64,000 nucleotides of DNA from Calonectria ilicicola (taxonomy: Eukaryota; Ascomycota; Sordariomycetes; Hypocreales; Nectriaceae). The stretch lies in assembly GCA_020809705.1 (NCBI GenBank), contig CP085832.1:992001-1056000 (forward strand), read 5' to 3'. Position numbers and translations under genes: made by a program. Position 1 is the first letter of the stretch. Each line of letters starts with the position of its first letter. This document shows positions 12,091 through 21,073 of this stretch, piece after piece. The notes under the pieces were generated by a model. The model did not search any database and was not told where the DNA came from. It worked only from the letters and a program-made list of their open reading frames with translations.

Positions 12091-13580
12091 GGAGACGGAT
12101 TATGAGCCACGTGCCCAAAACTGAGGCCGTCTGCTGAGCCTTTGTGATGATTGTAGAGATAAAGGTCAAGGGTCTCCTTGATGACGCGAGAGAGGTTTTG
12201 GTTGTGTCTCGACATGACGTCGAGCCTGGTACAGGGCGCTTAATTCTGCGCATCCCGAGCACTGGCCACCAATCATCTCCCGCCACAACCCAGGCCAGCC
12301 GCTGCGACCTGGAACCGGGTCGCACCGCGGTGGGGATCTTGGCAAAAAAAGACAAATAGAAATGGAGCATTTGATCTATTTATTTCGTGCTGCAGACGGA
12401 GTGAATTATGGCGGGTAAGAACGGTGGTAGATGGTCAGGAGACACTATGAGTTGAGGCAAAGGTACCACGACCAATCGTTCCATAGTGTCCCAAATTGAA
12501 GTTTTATGGAGCCTCAATCCGTCTCTTTTCCTATTTCTACTTGCGCAAAATCAGATACCGGATTAATTTCTAGTTATAAAAAAAAAAGCAGCAGGAATGC
12601 AACTATCTTGCCGTTGATTCAATGTCACAACCACACAGGTGGGGGTTTGCCAGATTCATAGGAGCACAGACATTTTACCGCACCCTCGATTTCACTAAAA
12701 CCTGGACCTTGCAGACATCAATAACCTGTTATTTCATTAAGATGTCGTTTTCCTGCATCAAATTATTTTCGGTAGTGACAAACAGGATTTATTAACCAGA
12801 CACAGGCACGACATCCGCTCTCCGCCTGGTACAGATAGAGCTTATACTAGCCACTTCACAATTCACCTCAACAATGGCCTTACAAGGAAAAACGCATTTA
12901 GTGGACTTTTTTGTAGAATCGTTGGAATTTCTATTCCAAAGGCTACTTGAAGGATGATGACAATGTTCTCAAAGTCCCTCTGTCGTATAAGAGTGCGAAA
13001 ATCCTCTTCTTTATTGGTATTGACCAAGATTCAAAAAATGCCACATGGGGCCCTGAATCCACATACCATCAGCGTTGGCCTTTGGAAGGTCACGTGTAGA
13101 ATTGTAGCATTCATCTCTGTTTGGGCCATTGTAGCACATGGGTGATTGCATTCTGGCTCCTTCAATTCCTTACTCCATTTTGCCAAGCCCTCCATTGCAA
13201 CTCTTTATGAGCTAATTCAAATGGATACAAGCAAATGGTATAGATACCATGATCAGCTGCTGACACATGTTCGTAATGGTACTCTACTTAAGCAACATCT
13301 TCGGATTAAATGTCAAAAATTAAGTACACTCTTGGCTGACGTCGACCCGCTCTTAAGCGCATCCACCAGCAAATACAGCATACATACAACGTAACATCCT
13401 GATTCAAAGATCCACTCCCTAAATTAGACTAGGTTTTCCTCTCATCAAAGACTGCATGCAGTAGCTCCACCGTTCATCGCGTAGATCACTCCTGTCATGG
13501 TGGGGTATTTCATCGTTCCTCTGCCTTCCGCCGAGCCTCATCCAAACTAAAGTACAAGTACATTTTTAGCGCTTGCAAGC
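12091..13580. other. Intergenic region, no gene seen
   Basis: About 1.5 kb: upstream region of the ankyrin gene and 3' flank of ftr1. Small plus-strand frames at 12144-12359 and 12954-13394 have no family features, and I do not support them as genes. Confidence 0.6.
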
Positions 13581-14684
13581 TCACAGGTTGTGGTGGACAA
13601 TGTTCTGCTGCTGGGCTTGGCGGAACATCTCATCAGCATCAATCTTGGCAGCCTCCCTCTTGCGCTGAACATATCCCTTCATGCCTGGCACTTTCTCAAG
13701 CGCTGAAAGAGTTTGCTCTCTGAAGGGCAAAGCACCAGTCCGCTCCTCGTGCAACAGGCAAGCAATTGCCATGACCAGGGCAATCCAGTAGACATTGTAA
13801 GAGATTACGGAGCCATATGTGGCAGTGTTTTGCCATCCCAAAATGGCGTTGAAAACGTCCCAACCGTTGTCAGTTTCAGGGTTGCAGCAGTTGACGTGCC
13901 AAACAGTCTCGCGGATATCATATGATCCTGGACCATTGCCTGCTTCAGAAACATCACTACCGACCTTCTGAGCAAAGCTGTGGTATTGCAAGAACCACAC
14001 AGCCTTGGAGAACATGCCGGCTGCCATGAGGTACAGGATGCTGGTGGAGGCGATGAGGAAGATCTTGATAGACATGACATTTCCTCCACGGTAGATCAAT
14101 AACCCGACAACGAGGCCTGCAATGATGCCGCAGACCACAGGAAGTGGGAAGGATGTGGCAGGATAGGCCAGGGATACACCACCGACGAAGACGACAGCCT
14201 CGACACCTTCACGGAGGGTGGTAATAAAAGGCAGAATGAACATGACATTCTTCTTGGCCCAGTGTCCAAGCCATCCTTTCTTAGCCGTCTTGTGGCTTTC
14301 GGAGAGAGCCTGAGAGATCTTGACCTTCCACTTGTCCTGCATCTTGTTGATTCGGAGTAGGGCAATGCCCATGACGGTGATGATGATTGTGGCAATCAAG
14401 TAGAAGATACCCTCCCAGAGGTCTTCAGACTTGGCCCAGATATCCTTTCCGAGGCCATAAAAGGTGCCAATGAATGCACCACCGATGATCAGACAGAGGA
14501 AGATGCCGGAGAATGCTCCGACATAGACCTGCCTAACCAGCCGTTTGTATATGGCTTGGTCTTGGTCCGGTCCTCCCAGCGATTGCTTGAGAAAGGAGAG
14601 GAGGACCGAGACAATGATCACGGCCTCGAGACATTCTCGAAAGACGATGAAGAAGATCTGCACGGCAAAGACGTTTTTCCCCAT
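13581..14684 (-). CDS. ftr1: High-affinity iron permease Ftr1
   Basis: Single exon, 367 aa from the ATG at 14684. The frame is open further upstream, but only from a TTG codon, and family length supports 14684. The plasma-membrane permease carries Fe(III) made by the Fet3 ferroxidase. The two iron-binding RExxE motifs are visible: RECLE at residues 16-20 in the first helix and REGVE at 158-162 in a later helix. About seven membrane helices are seen, including FLIASTSILYLMAAGMF, and a lumenal/extracellular loop carries NGPGSYDIRETVWHVNCCNPE, typical of the fungal family. It is divergently paired with fet3 across a 1-kb promoter holding two GATA-type siderophore-repressor sites, so repression by iron is expected. 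The gene looks intact. Confidence 0.96.
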   Translation of the reverse strand: MGKNVFAVQIFFIVFRECLEAVIIVSVLLSFLKQSLGGPDQDQAIYKRLVRQVYVGAFSGIFLCLIIGGAFIGTFYGLGKDIWAKSEDLWEGIFYLIATIIITVMGIALLRINKMQDKWKVKISQALSESHKTAKKGWLGHWAKKNVMFILPFITTLREGVEAVVFVGGVSLAYPATSFPLPVVCGIIAGLVVGLLIYRGGNVMSIKIFLIASTSILYLMAAGMFSKAVWFLQYHSFAQKVGSDVSEAGNGPGSYDIRETVWHVNCCNPETDNGWDVFNAILGWQNTATYGSVISYNVYWIALVMAIACLLHEERTGALPFREQTLSALEKVPGMKGYVQRKREAAKIDADEMFRQAQQQNIVHHNL

Positions 14685-14947
14685 GGCGGCGGTGTTAGGG
14701 AAGCGGTGCCTGGAGAGCTCGGGGAGGAAGTAAGACGAAGCAGACGAGAAAGGAGAAGACCGACGACGACCAAGCAAAACAAAGTAAAATGGCCCCTCGT
14801 TACCTTTTGGAGATTTTTCCCGCTGTCTCAGATGGGGTTAGTCGAGGGAATAAGTGGCAGTCTAGATTGACATTGACACACCAATTAGGCCTCGTTTAGG
14901 GCGTGGCTGAGCGTCGAGTAATAAGCGTTCAAAAGCAGAAGCTTAAC

Positions 14948-14956
14948 TTATCAGAT
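14948..14956 (-). promoter_or_regulatory. SreA-type GATA site ATCTGATAA
   Basis: TTATCAGAT on the plus strand is a perfect copy of the consensus ATCWGATAA on the minus strand, the binding site of the iron-responsive GATA repressors of the SreA/Sre1/Urbs1 family. It lies 264 bp 5' of the ftr1 start. Confidence 0.8.
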
Positions 14957-15119
14957 GATCGATCGACGGCGCATCGCATGTCGCACTGGACAAGCTTTTC
15001 TCGACTGCATTCGGTAATGGCTGGGATTGGCCATCAGGCGCGGGATGCCGGCCTCGATGCCGTTTTAGCCGCTCGCAACCAGTTCTCGGCACTCTCGATC
15101 CGGATGAGGCCCACTTAGA

Positions 15120-15130
15120 TTATCTGATAA
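15120..15130 (+). promoter_or_regulatory. SreA-type GATA site, perfect match
   Basis: TTATCTGATAA contains ATCTGATAA, a perfect match to ATCWGATAA. It lies about 555 bp 5' of the fet3 ATG and 440 bp from the ftr1 ATG, so it could act on both genes. Confidence 0.82.
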
Positions 15131-15684
15131 CGGAGAAGGACGGGAATATCCCCACAAAATTGGGCGGTAGCTCGTGTGCCGGGTGTTCAGCCCACGGCTG
15201 TTCGGATCGACTATCGACGCCTCGGGAGCCACTCTGCTGGAGACGTGGGATGATATTTGGCAATGGGGATGGGGGTCCTTGAGGGAATAACATTTCTGGT
15301 TGGCGGCCACCCTGGGAACTTTACCAGTTAGAAAAAAAAGGAAAAAAATCAAGCTTACATTCCACGCGGGTCTGCAACCCACAGCCCACGGCCGGGGTGG
15401 TGGATATGTCGTGGTGGATGTCGTAGTGGGTGGATGCGGGCAAACGGCCTCGTCTACTGCACTACGCTGCGCTGCCACTGTCGTATGAGCCGTCGCGTAG
15501 GGCGCTGTTCGTGTCAAACTTAAACTAAGCCGATCCCTCTTAACCTGCCTTAGCCTGCGCGGCCGATAATCTTGTTTTGTCTCTTTCTTTTCTCTCCTTG
15601 TGCGCCTGTGTCTGTGTCTGTCTCTCTTCTTCCCAATCAATCATCATCTTCAAACCATCTCCGCCGAGGTGGTTATTTGGGAAG

Positions 15685-17568
15685 ATGGCCAAGCTGCAGC
15701 TGCTCAGCTACCTCTTCCTGCTGGCGCTCGCGGCCGTGTGCTGCGAGGCCAAGACAGTCACGCACGACTTCAATATTACATGGGTCACGGCAAATCCCGA
15801 TGGCCTCCAGGAGCGCAAGGTGGTGGGAGTCAATGGCCAGTGGCCATTGCCGGTCATTGAGGTGGACAAGGGCGACCGTCTCGTCGTTACCATGCACAAT
15901 AACCTCGGAGACAAGGCGGCGTCCATTCACTGGCACGGCATGTTCCAGAACGGAACCAACAACATGGACGGCCCCTCAATGGTGACCCAATGCCCCGTTG
16001 TTTCGGGCCAATCCATCACTTACAACTTCACCATCGACCAGGCTGGCACCTATTGGTACCATTGCCACACCGATGCTTGCTATCCAGATGGCTATCGACA
16101 GGCATTGATTGTCCACGACAAGGACGCTTACTTCAATGACGAGTACGATGAAGAAATCATCCTCACAATGACTGATTGGTACCATGAGCTGCTCGAGGAT
16201 CTCGAGGCAGGCTTCATGTCTCTCTACAACCCATCCGGCGCCGAGCCCATCCCCGGCTCCTTCCTGCTCAATGATACCCAAAACCTCAACATTGCTGTGA
16301 AGCCAAACACGACATATTTGATCAGACTGATCAACATTGGTGCGTTTGTCGGCCAGTATTTTTACATTGAAGACCACACCTTCAAGATTGTTGAAATTGA
16401 CGGCGTTTACACTGAGCCAACTGAAGCTAGCATGGTGTATTTGTCGACTGCTCAGCGCTACGCAATTCTTCTTACCACTAAGGATTCGACCAAGAAGAAT
16501 TATGCCGTTGTTACTGTCGCTGATTCCACGCTTCTTGACACGATCCCCTCCGATTTGAGGTTGAACAACACAAATTGGCTGGAGTACAACTCCAAGGCGG
16601 ATCATCCCCAGGCGAACATTACGGTGGCGGACAGCACAGGACTGGATCCCTTCGATGACATTACTCTTGTTCCCTACGACAAGATGGAATTGCTTCCAGA
16701 CCCAGATCTGGAGATTAATGTGACTGTCAGCATGCAGAACCTGATGACCGGGTACAACTACGCCATGCTCAACAACATCACCTTTACACCCCCCAAGGTC
16801 CCCTCCTTGTACACCGTCATGTCTTCAGGCAAATACGCCGATGATGCGACCATTTACGGAGAATTCACTCATCCCATGGTTCTCAAGCATAACCAGGTGG
16901 TCCAGGTCATTGTGAACAATGCTGACACAGGAACCCACCCGTTCCATCTTCACGGCCACACTTTCCAGGTCATTGACCGAGCACCAGGCTACGGTGCTCA
17001 CTTCTTTGACTACTCAGACGGAAGCGTCCTGCTTCCTTACGACCCAAACAACCACACCGACTTCCCCAAGTACCCAGCCAGACGCGACACATTCGTTCTC
17101 CCCGCCGGAGGCCACTTCGTCATGCGCTTCGTTGCTGACAACCCAGGCATCTGGCTATTCCACTGCCACATCGATTGGCACTTGTCCTCGGGTCTGGCCA
17201 TGCTCATGATCGAGGCCCCCGACAAGATTCAGGAACGCGTCAAGATCCCCGACGAGCACTACGACCTCTGCAAGGCCGCCGACGTGCCTTACCAGGGCAA
17301 CGCGGCAGGAAACACAGTGGACCTCTTCGACCTCAGCGGGCAGAACAAGCAGCCCGGCTGGATCCCCGACGGCTTCACGGCTCGCGGCATCGTGGCGCTC
17401 GTCTTTTCGGTCATTTCCGCCATTGTCGGTATCACGAGCATCGTCATCTACGGCCTGGCAGAGGCCAAGGTGAAGCATCACACGCCGACCTCGGAGAACA
17501 TTTCTGACAACAACTCCAACGAGGTCGTTGTGGAGCAGCAGACTGCGGCCGGAACGAAGAAGGAATAA
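15685..17568 (+). CDS. fet3: Multicopper ferroxidase Fet3
   Basis: Single exon, 627 aa from the ATG at 15685, which is followed directly by a signal peptide (LLSYLFLLALAAVCCEA). The protein is a plasma-membrane multicopper oxidase that oxidises Fe(II) to Fe(III) using O2 and passes iron to Ftr1. The four copper motifs are present: HWHG (residues 82-85), WYHCH (124-128), HPFHLHGH (from about 418) and HCHIDWH (from about 493, ending in the type-1 copper ligands). Three cupredoxin domains and many N-glycosylation sites are visible. A single C-terminal membrane anchor (about 568-591, GIVALVFSVISAIVGITSIV) and a short cytosolic tail separate it from secreted laccases. Together with ftr1 it forms the reductive iron-uptake complex. 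Confidence 0.96.
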   Translation: MAKLQLLSYLFLLALAAVCCEAKTVTHDFNITWVTANPDGLQERKVVGVNGQWPLPVIEVDKGDRLVVTMHNNLGDKAASIHWHGMFQNGTNNMDGPSMVTQCPVVSGQSITYNFTIDQAGTYWYHCHTDACYPDGYRQALIVHDKDAYFNDEYDEEIILTMTDWYHELLEDLEAGFMSLYNPSGAEPIPGSFLLNDTQNLNIAVKPNTTYLIRLINIGAFVGQYFYIEDHTFKIVEIDGVYTEPTEASMVYLSTAQRYAILLTTKDSTKKNYAVVTVADSTLLDTIPSDLRLNNTNWLEYNSKADHPQANITVADSTGLDPFDDITLVPYDKMELLPDPDLEINVTVSMQNLMTGYNYAMLNNITFTPPKVPSLYTVMSSGKYADDATIYGEFTHPMVLKHNQVVQVIVNNADTGTHPFHLHGHTFQVIDRAPGYGAHFFDYSDGSVLLPYDPNNHTDFPKYPARRDTFVLPAGGHFVMRFVADNPGIWLFHCHIDWHLSSGLAMLMIEAPDKIQERVKIPDEHYDLCKAADVPYQGNAAGNTVDLFDLSGQNKQPGWIPDGFTARGIVALVFSVISAIVGITSIVIYGLAEAKVKHHTPTSENISDNNSNEVVVEQQTAAGTKKE

Positions 17569-17852
17569 ATAGTGTGGAAATCCCAAGCGACTTTGCTTTT
17601 GTTAAAAAGATACCAGTGTTGTTTGTACGGCAGTGTCTTTCTGCTGCTGATCCCTGGGTATTAAAGCCCACGGAACGATGTATTATGGATAATGTGGAGG
17701 GACGGTTCTTTTCTTTTAGCTGAGCTACTCAATTGACATTGTTCAAAACCATGGCGCCCATGTTGAGGAGAATAGTAGTTGCGATTTCGATTCACCACAC
17801 TAGTGAAGTGACTCTGCTGTAGTTCAGTCTCTCTATTATAATATCTAAACTC

Positions 17853-19562
17853 TCAAATCTTTGAGCAACAAGTGGAACTCGTGTCTACAACATCCCGTCT
17901 ACAATAACAAGACGACTCAATCGGAACATCTACGAATGCCAAGGTCGTCTTCAGCTGTTGCCGAATAATCACCGCTTCTCCTTCCAAACCCAGCTTCGTC
18001 GCACATTCGTGATACCCATGCAGTGCCCACACGTTATTTGGATGATGACGCGCCCGATACAACTTATCATTAAGACCCAAATCGGTCCGGTACACGTCGG
18101 CGGCTTCCTCGATACGACCCTGCTCCATTAACAGAGCGGCATATGCGTGCCGAGCGGGCTGCATCCATGCCCACGGCTCCGCATAGACTAGGGCATCATC
18201 CCGTTCAATTGACTTTCGCAAATGACTAAATGCCAGCTCGATGTTTCCCCGGCGGTATTCTAGCTCTCCGTCAAGCATCGCCTCGGCGACCTCCAAAACT
18301 TTAGAACACTTGTTGGGGTAATCAATACGGCTATTGGGAACTTTCTTCTTTGCTTCAAGAAAGAGGTCTCGTTCCTTTTCTGCTCCAGGGACGTTTCCTA
18401 GCGCGGCCCAGGCCACGCCCTTGGCATAGTGAATCGTCGCTGTAGTCACACAAAACAATACTTGATCCCGGGGTAGCTTAAGATCAATAATGTCCTGCCA
18501 GCGGCCAAATCGGATTAGGACATGTGGGCGAACCGACCAGTATGTCTCCAGCCAGTCAGCCATCGGGGGTGATTCGATGTGCAACGTCTCCTCGGGCAGC
18601 GCAGCCTCCATCTTGTCCACGGCGTCAATGGACACCTTGTATTGGCCAGCAAACATGGCGGCGTAAATAAGCGAGTGGTAGTCGTGCATGCGATAAATTG
18701 TGTAAAAGTCACCGCCTCCCCGAAGGTTGACAAATTTCTCATCTGCTATTACGGCGGCTGAATTTGCCTTTACGGCGCTTCGGTAGTCTCCAATCAGAAT
18801 ATCGAGGTGTGAAGGCATGTGAGCCAGATGTCCCACCTCTTTGCCCAGTCTTCTTAGGTTCTCAGCCGCAGCAAGTCCACGCTCGGGCTCGGATGACATC
18901 TCGGTGAGGTGAATGTACAGATGAAGGGCGCCAATATGCTCTGAGCCACCCTCGTGAGCGAGCACTTTCTCGAGAATAGCCTGCGTCTCCAGGACGCGAG
19001 ATCCTGGTCCAGGCTTTCCAGTCCGCACATCCCAGAGTCCCCAAGGAGTAAGGTTCATGAGTGCATCTGCATACAAGACGGCAACATCGAGGTCATCCCC
19101 AAACTCTTCGTAAACTGGCGTCATGGCTTCGGCATATTTCTTGTTCAAGGTCGCAGCATTAAACCTTTCTCCGCCATCTTCGGGGAAGCGGTGTAAAAGC
19201 GCTTTGATCAGGGCTTTCTCAATGGGCTCTGCAACCGAGAGCGCCTCGCCCTTGACTAAAGCTTGATGACACTGGATGATAGTGTTTTTGCGGTCATCCA
19301 CGTCGAAATGATTCCAGGGCTTGTTGTAGTTGGGTCCCAGTGCATAGGCCAGACCCCAATATGCAAGTGGGCATTTGGGGTCGAGTGTGATGGCCTTTTC
19401 AAAACAGCGAGCTGCCTCGGCGTGGTTGAAGCCGTAGCTCCAAATGAACCCGTACTCTACCCATTGCTTGGCCTCGGGGTTATCTGTCGTGACCCTTCGA
19501 CTGAAAGGAGGCAGGACAAAGTCGCCCGAGTTTACCTTGGAAGAAGCGATGGTCCGCGTCAT
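17853..19562 (-). CDS. TPR-repeat protein, function unknown
   Basis: Single exon, 569 aa, taking the ATG at 19562 (the open frame extends two codons further, to a GTG). Tetratricopeptide-like helical pairs run through the protein: WSYGFNHAEAARCFEKAI, LDPKCPLAYWGLAYALGP, HLYIHLTEMSSEPERGLAAA, HMPSHLDILIGDYRSAVKAN, and C-terminal RHAYAALLMEQGRIEEAADV. The arrangement, with LTPWGLWDVRTGKP and the conserved HMPSH stretch, matches a soluble TPR family common in fungi and bacteria whose biochemical role is not known to me. The extreme C-terminus is cysteine-rich (CYCRRD...TCCS), which is unusual. No signal peptide or membrane helix is seen. It converges with fet3, 284 bp apart. Confidence 0.85.
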   Translation of the reverse strand: MTRTIASSKVNSGDFVLPPFSRRVTTDNPEAKQWVEYGFIWSYGFNHAEAARCFEKAITLDPKCPLAYWGLAYALGPNYNKPWNHFDVDDRKNTIIQCHQALVKGEALSVAEPIEKALIKALLHRFPEDGGERFNAATLNKKYAEAMTPVYEEFGDDLDVAVLYADALMNLTPWGLWDVRTGKPGPGSRVLETQAILEKVLAHEGGSEHIGALHLYIHLTEMSSEPERGLAAAENLRRLGKEVGHLAHMPSHLDILIGDYRSAVKANSAAVIADEKFVNLRGGGDFYTIYRMHDYHSLIYAAMFAGQYKVSIDAVDKMEAALPEETLHIESPPMADWLETYWSVRPHVLIRFGRWQDIIDLKLPRDQVLFCVTTATIHYAKGVAWAALGNVPGAEKERDLFLEAKKKVPNSRIDYPNKCSKVLEVAEAMLDGELEYRRGNIELAFSHLRKSIERDDALVYAEPWAWMQPARHAYAALLMEQGRIEEAADVYRTDLGLNDKLYRARHHPNNVWALHGYHECATKLGLEGEAVIIRQQLKTTLAFVDVPIESSCYCRRDVVDTSSTCCSKI

Positions 19563-20505
19563 GATCACTCAGTGGATGCTGCTGTGGATAGCGCTACGTT
19601 ACCGGATCTCCGCGGGCGGTGGCAGGGTCAATCTTCGTATTAAATTCACATCAAAGGTCAAGGGAGGATGTCTCTCCAACTTGGGGCGTCGCCTGTCTCA
19701 CGGATTGCGGAGAAACCATGGCCCACTGTAGCGTCAAATCAGCGCTTGGTGGCGTGCGAAGCGCGGGCCGAGGGCGGAGGCTCTGGTCACAGCGAATGAC
19801 GTCGAAGTGCCATCACAGCCAAAATGTCAATAGCTTATGTCACTTTTCCAAATCTTATGAATTCTCGTCTGGTATAAATGTGCGATGCCAGATCTCACAT
19901 CTAAGCTTCCAGATAAGCCCTAATGTGGTAATCACTACATCAGACATCATCATCGCCAAAACATGAGCACGTGAATAAGAAAGTTGGCTAGGAAGAAAAA
20001 GGCGGCTTTCATAAAATAAATCCCTGTCCCGAAATCCAGATCTTATCTAGATGTGGGTGGAGACAATCCGCTTCATTAAGCCAAGGTCCCGCCACAGAAG
20101 CCTCATCTATTGAAGCTACCATGCTTTATCCAAAGGAAACGTCTCTGTGTTGATATTAATTTTAAAGAGTCTTGCTGCGCGCACACATACATTTTGCTAG
20201 GGGCACATATCAAACTATTTAGCTGGGGCTTTTCTGGGAAATCCTAAGGCAGTCCAAAGAAAATACTAAAGCCTCATTTATTTTATCATAAATAAGTTTA
20301 GAAATATATATAAAATTATTTATTTTATTCTTATTTTTTTTTTTTTTTTGATGTTAAATGCAGGTGATTTATGTGTGCGAACCTAGCAAAATGCACGTGT
20401 GCGCGCAGGAATGCTCATTTTAAAATTGAATGGTCATTTTATTTACGCCAAGGGCGATTGAGAATATTGAACCTCATGTAAATGAGTTTGTTAACCCTTA
20501 TTCCA
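19563..20505. other. Intergenic region with MITE-like repeat
   Basis: The TPR gene promoter lies at the left. The right two-thirds is AT-rich, with a long poly-T run near 20334-20349 inside an inverted-repeat structure (separate entry). No gene is supported. Confidence 0.65.
20175..20408. repeat. MITE-like inverted repeat
   Basis: Two 27-nt arms (20175-20201 and 20382-20408) match in inverted orientation at 25 of 27 positions; each contains GCGCGCACAC and CATTTTGCTAGG on the reading strand. Weaker similarity continues on both sides of the arms. They enclose about 180 bp of very AT-rich DNA with a poly-T tract. No target-site duplication or coding sequence could be fixed, so a non-autonomous element relic is likely but not proved. 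Confidence 0.6.
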
Positions 20506-21073
20506 TTACATGCGCTCATTTTGGGCGCTACCCTCGATGGGACTCAAGTAAGATGCCCGGTCCTTACAGTATAGTTCAGCATTAACCTTGCCGCCCAAGT
20601 TTGCCGCACCATTATCTAATCCACCAGCCTTGATGCAGACCTTTCCCTCCATGATATCAAGTTTAGTGTACAAACTTGAGCCGCAGTCGCCACAAAAGAA
20701 ATGGTGGTTGATCTTGCCCGACTCGCCGGCAATGTCATACATCTTGGGAGTTCCTGCGTATCTGCTTAGCATTGCAAGATATACGTGAGGATTAATATTA
20801 CCCTTAGTGACACTAAATGCTGCCTCGGGGACAACACTGTTGGAAGTAAATGCACCGCCGGTCCACTGTTCACACATCAGAATACCATCATCACATGCCC
20901 AAGGCGTGGGTCGGGTTACCTTTTGGCAGTCAACACAGTGGCATAAAGCAGTAAGCTCGGCCTCAGCTATAAACGAGGTTGTCAGCAAAACTATCGTGTG
21001 GCAAGACCATTCCCCCCCTACCCGTGCTCTGGTACGCAATGGCACCACACATGCAGCTACCAGATAGTGCCAT
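20506..21073 (-). CDS. GFA/CENP-V-like zinc protein
   Basis: Three exons read from 21073: 21073-21022, 20966-20920, 20865-20506, about 152 aa. Intron 1 (55 nt) restores frame. Intron 2 (20919-20866, 54 nt, GTAACC...GAACAG) has no stop and could be missed, but removing it joins CHCVDCQK directly to WTGGAFTSNSVVPE, as in the family, and brings the length to normal. The glutathione-dependent formaldehyde-activating (GFA/CENP-V) fold binds zinc through CxxC/CxC motifs: SCMC at residues 6-9, CHCVDC at 26-31, and CGDC near 91-94. Despite the family name, members rarely have proven formaldehyde activity. It has no membrane or export signal and is likely cytosolic. It is small and monocistronic, like most fungal copies. 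Confidence 0.86.

Larger units (their letters stand above)
14685..15684. promoter_or_regulatory. Divergent fet3/ftr1 promoter region
   Basis: One kilobase separates the two divergent start codons and must hold both promoters. It contains two consensus sites for the iron-sensing GATA repressor (listed separately), a CCAAT box at about 14881, and a CT-rich leader just 5' of the fet3 ATG (about 15560-15650). CCAAT and GATA elements together suit control by the HapX/CCAAT complex plus SreA/Sre1; this is inferred from the family, not shown. Confidence 0.8.

Noticed and set aside
14685..14777. N-terminal extension of Ftr1
   Set aside because: Opens at TTG only; family alignment and length fit the ATG at 14684.
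15577..15684. N-terminal extension of Fet3
   Set aside because: The extra frame begins at TTG in a CT-rich leader, and a proper signal peptide starts directly at the ATG at 15685.
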